Positions 50,701 through 59,000 of a DNA stretch of 64,000 nucleotides are shown here, in pieces (the first letter of the stretch is position 1; every line of letters starts with the position of its first letter). The DNA lies in assembly GCF_002775205.1 (NCBI RefSeq), contig NC_036457.1, positions 10,330,996 to 10,394,995 of the forward strand. Direction: 5' to 3'. A model generated the notes under the pieces. It made no database searches and was not told the DNA's origin. It saw nothing but the letters and a program-made list of their open reading frames with translations. Origin of the DNA: Xiphophorus maculatus (taxonomy: Eukaryota; Chordata; Actinopteri; Cyprinodontiformes; Poeciliidae). Made by a program: the position numbers and the translations under genes.

Positions 50701-53700
50701 ATTTGATTAGCAAAAAAATCCAAAACTACAGATAACTGTCCTTTAGCTTTACAGTTATGCACATGTTTATGTTTATCAAATTACTGCATGTTAACACATA
50801 GGTCAGTGGCAGTAGCATGTCAAAATTTGAAAAAGTTTGTAGTGTATGAATACTTTTTATAGGCATGTTATTATAAGACAAAAGTAAAATAAAAAAAGAA
50901 AACAAAAATGGTTAATATTATGAATGTTGAATATTGTTGCATTCAGACAAGCCAGGTTTTGTTTAGTATCCATCCATGGTAAAGCTCTCCCTACAAGTAA
51001 ACCTTGAGCAGAGCTCAACTTCAGTGCAACTATTCATGTTGAGAGTCTACAGTGTGCAGGAAAGACTGGAAATAGAACAGAGATTTCTTTTTCTGCCTCT
51101 CCCATCAAGAATATAGACAGTTGTGGTGTCGTAAGGTACCAAGGAAGAACTTTTTGACAGAAGAAATTCAACTTAGAGGCCGAATATATATTTATTCAAA
51201 ACCTTTTTTTAAAGAAAGACAGCAAATGTCAAAAAGTGTGTTTAAGCGGAAAGATCGGCCTGATGCAATCCTCCAGGCTGTTCAAGAAACAGTCACTGTT
51301 TAGATTTCTAGAGGCCAAATGTTAAAGGCACACACAACAATAGTACCTACATATCAGGACAGCTCCAAGTCAGGATATTCTGCCTCCTCTCATTTCCTTC
51401 TGTTTGTCTATGCTTCATTTTTTATACTCTAAAAGAAAATAAAGCACCTCCAGCCCCAGAGAATCGGATTTAGTTTTGTGCAGAAAAGCTGGATTTCTGC
51501 ACAAAACAGAAGTTGGCAAAAACTTGGCATTTTGGAAGTTGAATGATGAAAAGAACATGCAAATAACTAAACATGACAGAAAAAAAATCATCCAACAAAA
51601 AGATATTACAAAGAATTGTTAATTAACTTACATGCCAAGATGTAATATTTCCTTACAATAAATCTGCTTTTAATTTTTTTTCTTCAAAACGTCAGATATG
51701 AATGCTACAGCTAATTGTTAAAATTCATTTACTAAAGTTGTCAAATACAAAGAATTATGTTAAGCATTCGGTGTCTATAAAATGTACTCAGCTCCTTCGA
51801 TGTTTTACTCTTTTTATTGCACTTACAAATCAATCATGAGCAACCAATTTTGGCTTTTTTGACTAAATAAACTTACAAAAAAAACCTTGCAATGTCAAAG
51901 TGAAAACTAATTTCTACTAAATAATGACATTAAATAAAGACAATTTACAAAAATAAGTGATTGCATAAATATTCACCCCCCCTCTTAGAGTGACTGACAT
52001 AATTTAACACAGGTCCATTGTGCTAGTAGTCTCACAATGAGTGCAGTGAGTGTGTCTCAAGTGGTTCTAGCATGTAGCCACCTGTGTTCAGAGGGTATAT
52101 TCACTGGTTAATCAGTATTCCTGACTATTGTTACATCATGAAGACAAAACAATCCAAGCCAATCAGAGAAAATATTGTTGAAAAGCACAAGTCGGGGAAT
52201 AGACACAAAACATCTAAGAACTGGAGTTCAGTTAAATTCAGACAGGAAATTGAAGGAATATGACACAATCTACCTAGATCAAAATATTTGCCGAAATCTT
52301 CACAAGTGACCATACAAGAAGGAGACTAGTGAGAGAAGCCACCAGGTCACTCACGACTATGCCGAAGGAGTTACAAGCTTCAGAGTCAGAGATGGGAGAG
52401 GCACTGAAGTAAATGGTTGCCTGGGTTCTTCACCAGTCAACGCTTTATGGGAGAGTGGCAATGAAAAAACTACTGTTGAAGAAAACTCATATCAAGGCTT
52501 GACTAGTGTTTGAAAAAAAAAGGCATGACTCAATGGTCAAGTGGAAGAAAATTCTTCGGTCTGATGTGAAATGAAAAGGGCTGTGGACAGTCGATCACGA
52601 GGCCATCTGACAAGAGTTTGAGCAGTTTTCCAAAGAAGAATTTAGTAAAATTGCATTGTCCAGATGTGAAAGCCTAACTATAGCTACACAGATTCCATTC
52701 TGTGATTGCAGCCAAAGGTACAACTACTAAATACCAATTTGTAATCACTTATTTTATGTAAAATATTTTGTCATTATTTTGCAAAAGTCCGTTTTCATTT
52801 ACATTTTTTTGTACCTTTTTGTTAAAAATGTTGTTCTTCATGATTTATGAAGTAATAAAAAGGGTAAAACAACCACTGGGGGTGAGTACTTTTCATAGGT
52901 GCTGTCTTTCAAATTATACAGTTACCTGGAGAAATGTATGGCCTTCTGACCTGCAACCTTAAAGTAGAAATTGGTGGTGTGCCTCATCTCATCAGTGTGT
53001 CCTGTTTCCTCTATCCAGTGACCAATCGGGTGGCAGTACACTCCATTCACCACATTTTTCTCATCATATAAACAATGCCTGTCATGACTTGGTCCGCTAC
53101 CTATGGACAAACAAGACCACAGTTTTTTTTTTTTTTTTATTAAAGGACATTTATATTTAAATTTTCTGATAGTGCATCCAATCAAACACCAGTCACTCTG
53201 TCGACCTATTCCATTGAAAAGAAACACAAATGTCCAATAATTGGACGCAGTATGAGTTTTGATGCATTTCTGCAGGTTTTTATTTGTAAAAAAGTCAAAG
53301 CTTACACAAATTTATTTGACTAAAACAACTGAAAGTCTTGAAACCAACCACAAACACTTCATATTTTTCTGACAACTGATAGTCATGAAGCCAAAAATTG
53401 AAAGACGTTTTGAACAACTCGGAGTTGTTCAAAACCTGTGTGTTTATTTGTTGAGGAGTTGTCAACTCCTCAACAAATAAACACACAGGTTCACGGAATA
53501 AATGAAATACATAAATGAATTCCTTTATCTAAGAATATTAATATTTTCATCTCTGCTTGGAAACGTTATTTTAGCTTTAATAGGAAAAAAAGATAATAGT
53601 TAATTCGTGTGTGTTAAATAATACATTTTGAAATTATCCAAGACACTTTGCTGCCATCATGTGGCTGTAAGTATGTATTACATCACATGCACCACTTGTG

Positions 53701-54058
53701 CAGACATGGCGTCGTACAGTACTTATTTTCTCTCTATGCTAAGATAATATGACATTGGTTTCGGTCCTTTCGGTGTGTTGTGTTGCTGCATCTATGTAAA
53801 TCGTTGCGTACCTTCCCAGATAATGGTGTCCCGGGCCTTTCTGATAAACTTGAACCACAGAGAGTCTTTGAACGGCTCGGCCAGCTCCACTTCTCCGGTC
53901 CACAGACACGGTTCATCTGGTGACGGCAGCTTCTGCGAAGCCTTCATCCGAACCGCCCTGTTCGGGTCCCAGTGACCCATTTCCTCACGCGAACCCAGAA
54001 CTAAAACCTCCACGTCCGAGGACTCCGGAGTCAGAATGACACCGAATCTGAACAACAT
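47774..54058 (-). CDS. epm2a: Laforin, glycogen phosphatase, complete four-exon gene
   Basis: Minus-strand coding exons: 54058-53812, 53100-52926, 49061-48817, 48057-47774, all GT-AG and in phase, giving 316 residues (human about 331). The start is the ATG at 54058 giving MLFRFGV, matching the family MRFRFGV. The N-terminal CBM20 glycan-binding module keeps W30, K70, W81 and D89, which correspond to the human carbohydrate-contact residues. The middle reads [18 protein letters not shown] and [20 protein letters not shown]. The C-terminal dual-specificity phosphatase domain carries [20 protein letters not shown], then HCNAGVGRS with catalytic Cys249 and Arg255. The protein removes phosphate from glycogen and works with malin in glycogen quality control; loss in people causes Lafora disease. 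Its position next to utrn agrees with vertebrate synteny. No truncation is seen. Exon 52926-53100 sits beside a Tc1-like remnant. Confidence 0.96.
48058..48816 (-). other. epm2a intron 3
   Basis: AT-rich, 759 bases. The plus frame 48644-48844 is intronic and has no domain. Confidence 0.6.
50750..50870. mobile_element. Possible Tc1-like terminal fragment
   Basis: agttatgcacatgtttatgt ... catgtcaaaatttgaaaaag ... gtatgaatactttttataggc resembles the outer end of a fish Tc1-like terminal repeat (recalled: 'ggtatgaatactttttcaaggcac'). Confidence 0.45.
51473..51507. repeat. Perfect hairpin, 14-bp arms, 7-nt loop
   Basis: gttttgtgcagaaa (51473-51486), loop agctgga, tttctgcacaaaac (51494-51507). 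Confidence 0.9.
51770..52908 (+). mobile_element. Internally deleted Tc1-like transposon with about 200-bp terminal repeats
   Basis: The left end is gtgtctataaaatgtactc and the right end is gagtacttttcataggtgct, inverted copies; both long terminal repeats contain the internal ataaatattcacccccc / gaagtaataaaaagggtaaa type blocks. Between them lie transposase remnants in plus orientation: atcatgaagacaaaacaatc (N-terminus), agaaggagactagtgagaga, gcctgggttcttcaccagtc, ctttatgggagagtggcaat, then a jump to aaaagggctgtggacag and gagcagttttccaaagaaga. The central catalytic half is missing and the remaining frame is broken. It lies in epm2a intron 2, antisense to the gene. Confidence 0.85.
53407..53491. 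repeat. Double palindrome: 14-bp and 29-bp perfect arms with 1-nt spacers
   Basis: The first palindrome is gttttgaacaactc (53407-53420) and gagttgttcaaaac (53422-53435). The second has arms 53433-53461 and 53463-53491, exact reverse complements over 29 bases, overlapping the first by three bases. It lies in epm2a intron 1 and has no transposon signature at its ends. Confidence 0.95.
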
Positions 54059-54420
54059 ATTTATGAACAACAGCTGCAGCTAAACGTCTCTAAACCATGT
54101 CTTCAGTTTGAAAGCGCTTAGTGTGGTACTAACAGGAGTGATATAGCTGTTCTGTAAATCCGTGAGGGACGCAGGCTGACTGTGGACCGCGATCCTAAAA
54201 TAGTCAGGCCCTGTGATGGTACGTTTGGCATCAAAGATATGGTATAGATGCAGACGGTTCACTCTCTCAGAATCCCGAGGAACCAATCGTGGGCCACATC
54301 ACTTTTGTAAGTCGAGCTCGGAGAGAAAACAGAAATAAACGAGGAAAGCTTCTGCATATCGACGGCTTCAACAAGCATCGCAGAGGCGTCCAAAGGTTCT
54401 TTAAGGCCCGAGGACCAGAC
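54059..54420 (-). promoter_or_regulatory. Probable epm2a 5' UTR and promoter
   Basis: The 360 bases upstream of the laforin ATG are GC- and CG-richer than the flanks (gtcgagctcggagaga, gatcgacggcttc). No TATA box stands out, as expected for a housekeeping gene. The transcription start is not defined. Confidence 0.4.
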
Positions 54421-55850
54421 TTTTCACTCTTCTAAAGCTTTTTTCTTTGTTTAATTTTAGCTGAAATCACAATTACTTAGAACAGGACTGAAATATTATT
54501 AATCTAAGTATTAAATTGAAGGAATTATAAGCAGCAATTCAAGACAGATCTTGTGGATCTATTACTTATAAAACCTCCTTCAATTGATACCTGATTAATA
54601 GCCTTTTACTGAACTGCAATCACTCAGGTGTGTAAAAGCAGGGAACCATCAAAAACATGCAGGGCAGTAGGGCCAGGGTTAGGAAACACTAATCTAAAAT
54701 ATTTGGTTAAACAAAATAAAACAAAAAAATAATAGGCAAGACTGTGTTTTTTGAGTTATATAATTAGATGTATTTTAAGTTAGCTACTAATGTGTATTGC
54801 AGCGAGACTGTGTTAAAGAATGGAAAATAACTTATTTCAGATTTAACAATTTTGATCTCTCTATTATTTAGGTTATAAAGAAATGAGTCTCTTGCATACT
54901 ATGTATTCCTCAATCTGTACGTCAAGTTTTTTTTTAAACCTCATACAGTATATTTATCTTGAGAGTTTGAAATGTCTTTCTTGTCTTTTTCTGCTTTGCC
55001 GTTCATCAGACTCTGTAGATCCTAATCAGCATGACTCTGCTCCAGCTTTGCTCTCCAGAAAGCAAGCCTACAGTACATTTTTAATAAATGCCAACTTTAA
55101 ATAAATAAAGCACTCATAGTTAGAAGAAGCTTTTGAGGAACACTATTTCCTTGGCTCTAAAGTGTTTTTCTTTACATTTTTGTGTAAGTTTAAGCATTAA
55201 AAGAACAATGCATGGAAGGTACCTATTACTCTACACCTCAGAATAGCTGTCACTTCATTTCACCATTAATGCAGCCCGTACAGCTGTGTGCACCCCCACA
55301 ATATATCAAAGCATGTGACTGGATCTCAGCATGCAGACTATTACTTCTGTTGGCATCTCAAATCTTTACAAACATTGTGCAGGCAATTATATGGTCAAAA
55401 CATAACATTTCTGTGTTAAAAATATGTTTTTTTTCCTTTTCGTGATGATGGGCTTTAAGTCTCTAATCTCAACTGGAATAAAAAATCCAACCTGCCCAAT
55501 ACTTGTCTTTTGGTTGAATTGTTTGTAGGGGCGTGTTCAGTGTTGCTCAAACTTTGGTCTCGACAAAGAGCCAGTTTGGGTCGAAACACTAACTTTATTT
55601 CTGCTGTGGTGATGATAAATCAAGCAGCCCTTCATTCATCACCACAGAATTGACTTTTGAACATTTTTAAGTGATAAATCTGGTTTTCGACAAAAATTTG
55701 GCAAGAAACCTGCAAGATTCATTTTCCCTTTGAGACCAACTACACAGCCTATAGCTATGAATGGGTACGAAGCAGTCTGGCTACCACCAGGTAAACTTTA
55801 CTAAACATGTTACTTTGCTAGTAGAACACGCCTCTTTCACATTCCTCCAT
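54421..55850. other. Spacer between the divergent epm2a and lipoxygenase genes
   Basis: No gene is seen. It holds one teleost repeat copy (54540-54690). The frames at 54883 and 55212 have no domain. Confidence 0.55.
54540..54690 (+). repeat. Teleost interspersed repeat fragment ('caggtgtgttgaa' family)
   Basis: attgatacctgattaatagc, atcactcaggtgtgtaaaag, aaaacatgcagggcagtagg and ggccagggttaggaaacac resemble the common fish repeat tail 'aaaacatgcagggc...ccagggttgggaaacactg'. Confidence 0.6.
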
Positions 55851-55852
55851 GA

Positions 55853-56033
55853 TGTATTTAAGGTAAAGGTGAAGAGTCGCATTTTGAATTAGTCTTGAGG
55901 CTGATTTAAGCGAGACAGGTATGTGTTTATTGAGACTTCATAGGTTTTTTGAGAATTATCAGTCAGATTTAGAAACTTAATATACTTTCATTTAGACGTT
56001 TGAGTTCACAGTTTTCTTTTTTCTTCTGGACAG
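55853..56033 (+). promoter_or_regulatory. Lipoxygenase core promoter, short 5' non-coding exon and first intron (predicted)
   Basis: A TATA-like gtatttaagg lies at 55853-55862. A good donor, gagacag|gtatgt, ends a predicted non-coding exon at 55918. An acceptor with a strong pyrimidine tract, ttcttctggacag, ends at 56033, 21 bases before the ATG. The second copy has a similar acceptor 14 bases before its ATG, which supports a shared layout. Confidence 0.45.
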
Positions 56034-56054
56034 CTGCCTCAAAAAAAACAAACA

Positions 56055-59000
56055 ATGGCTGAATACAAACTGGAAGTGACAACTGGGAACATGAAGCATG
56101 CAGGGACAACAGACAACATCTATGTCATCTTGTTTGGGTCAGAAGGGCAAAGTGAGCGCACAAAGTTGGACAATTCTGGGACCGACTTTAAAGCTGGGAA
56201 GGCAAGTTGCATTCTGTTAAGCATGGTTTATGATTTTTAAACAGGTTAATCAGGTTTTCAAACAATGATCGACTGGTCTTGTGACTCTTGTGTTTTCCTT
56301 TCTTTGTTCATTTGTCATTTTATACACCTTTCTTTAATAGGTTAATATAATTGGAAACTGATACTTTTTTGGGGTGTGAACTATTACAGAACAGAGTGAA
56401 GAAAATAAGCATTTAATCCCCTGATTTTCTCATCTTCCTCACTTACAGTCTTTTATGTTTTAGTTTATGTATAATAGAATAGAATGTCACATACACACCC
56501 AGAAGAAATCCAGCACATAATATTTAAAACATCCTTTAAATGTTAGTGACAAAGATAAGTATAGTTAGTAAAATAAGTATTGATCACAATAATGATTTTC
56601 TCAGGAAATATAGTTATAATAATGTTTCTACAAACAAGACATTTACACCAGCTGTTGGGAACAAAAGTAATCCACATGTACACGAAAACAAAAGCAAATT
56701 ACCTCACACATAAAAAAAAAATGTCTTCACAGCAGAGGCTCGAATACTATTTTCCTCACAATAAATGTAATACTTTAGTTTACCTGCATTGGGTCAATAC
56801 ATTGAATTTTTTTTTTTCTCAGACAAGGACATACACAGTCAAACCTGCCTCATCTCTGGGGAAACTTCTGTTCATAAAGGTGGAAAAAGATCCTCTTTTC
56901 ATCTTCCCAGAAAACGAGTGGTACTGCTCCAAAATCGTAGTGACGGCTCCGGAAGGGGACACGATTGTTTTCCCCTGCTATAGATGGATTTCCAGAGGTG
57001 AACTTGTGGAGCTCAGAGGAGGAAAAGGTCTGATTCAAATGTAACCTATTTTAAATGATACCACTACATGATAGAACTTGTACTTTACCTGAAAAGGATA
57101 CTTTCCAGAACTTTAAAGCATTTTTAGGAACCATAATGTAAAGTGTTGGTTATTTTTCTGTAAACTTTTGCAGGTTTCTTTGAGGCATGTTCTATATTTA
57201 AAAAAATAGATGAGATGTGTTGTCTAAGTTCAGCAAAAGAGGTAGATAAATTCCAGGAAAGTAATGATAAAGTTTTATGAAAGTTCCACAAAATGAGTTT
57301 TGGAAAAGTTTAAACAAAGTCTGAAAAGCTCCAGAGGAGCACCTGGTTCATTCTGGGAAAGTATCAGGTTAGTTCAGGGATATTAATCAGCAAGTTTTAT
57401 AAACGTTTTTCTAGGTGCTAGGAAGTTATGGGTAAGTAGCAAGTATGTACTCTAACAGCTGGCATGTTCAAAGAAAGTAAAAAGTTAATTCCATTAAACT
57501 TCCAAAAGCTACAGGTTCCAAAAATAATCTATGTACTGGGAAAGTACAGTACATACTTATGTAGTGCCACCAAATAAATAGTAAATAACTGATGCTAATC
57601 TATTCATACATGGGTAATGATTAATTTGAATGTAATTGTTTTTAAATCTGGAAGCCATGACAGTTTTTGAGGAGGAACATTCCCTGTTGACTGATCTTCG
57701 AAAAAAAGAACTAGAACTTAAAAAGAGTTTATACAAGTAAGTTTCCATTACACTGTGTCACAGGAGTTAGTCTGAACAATCTTTAAAACTTGTTTTTCTG
57801 TCTCAGGTGGGAGATTACTGATGAGAAGTTGCCACATTCCAGTCACTTTAAAGACATATCTGAACTCCCTGCAGAAATTCACTTCTCTTTGTCCAAATCA
57901 GAACAGGTTCAATATACAATAAGAATGATGTGAGTCAAATATTACAACATCATCATTGTCACAGTCTTCTTCTGTTTTTAAACCGATATGTCTGCACTGT
58001 TTTACACACATTTGTTTTAGTAGCTCTGACCTGAAATTTAAAGGGCTGGCTGGATCCCACAAAAAATGGAAAGACATCGATGACATGAAAAATATCTTCT
58101 GGTCCAAAAAGACAACACTATCAGGTAGATCACACCATTTCAGTAAAAATGACATGGTTTTTGATGGTTTGTACATTTCTCCTGTCTGATATCTTTAAAC
58201 AAGGAGATTAATTGACCGTTACACCGAAGTGCTTGCTTGCAAACAATGTAAATTTGCAATTACTAAGAAAATCCTAGTGAGACATACAAACTTTATTTTG
58301 TATGTCCAGTCCACCTTTTTTTATAAAGATTAATCAGATTCACTATGACTAATGCAATATGTATGCCCAAGAACAGAAAATCTACATACATACATATGTG
58401 CAGAACACAGCTAACAGAGATCAAAAGACTAATCATTCTTTTGTACATGTACTAATTTGGACATTTAGAAAATCACTCAAAGATGATGTAACAAGGGGCT
58501 ACCAAGACTTTTTCTTTTTTTTATTATTTTGCTATAAGATAAAATAATGTCATTTATTTGTACTCGTATTTTTTTTCCAGAGTATGTTTCACAGCACTGG
58601 AAGGAAGATGACTTTTTTGGATTCCAGTTTTTGAATGGAACAAACCCCAATGTGATAAAGCGCTGCTCCAAACTTCCCCCAAACTTTCCAGTGACTGATG
58701 AGATGGTGAAACCTTTTCTGGAAACTGGAACCACTCTGGAAAAGGAAATGGAGGTTCAAAAGACTATTCATGGACTGACATTTATCTTTAATTATCCACA
58801 GCATTTAATCAATTTCTCCAAAGGTTTGCCTTATTCTAGCATAGTTCTTTGTCCTTCATAGAAAGGCAGTATATTCCTGTGTGACCAGAAGATAATGGAT
58901 GGAATTCCAGCCAGAATGAGGGATGGAAATCCTATGTACGCGACAGCTGGTTTGTGTTTGTTCTACATGAACCCTGAGAGAAAACTGATTCCAATTGCAA

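Larger units (their letters stand above)
49062..52925 (-). other. epm2a intron 2, transposon-rich
   Basis: The 3.9-kb intron between exons 49061-48817 and 53100-52926. It holds a Tc1-like terminal fragment, a perfect hairpin and a gutted Tc1-like element that fills its upstream end. Confidence 0.7.

Noticed and set aside
54059..54070. Longer laforin N-terminus starting four codons upstream
   Set aside because: That codon is TTG, not ATG; the ATG at 54058 gives the family start MLFRFGV.
56580..57044. 154-codon plus-strand frame taken as one protein
   Set aside because: Only its second half (from 56823) is lipoxygenase exon 2; the first part is intron 1.
58547..58861. Lipoxygenase frame continuing to TAG at 58859
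   Set aside because: The family junction and phase show that the exon ends at 58753; the rest is a short intron.
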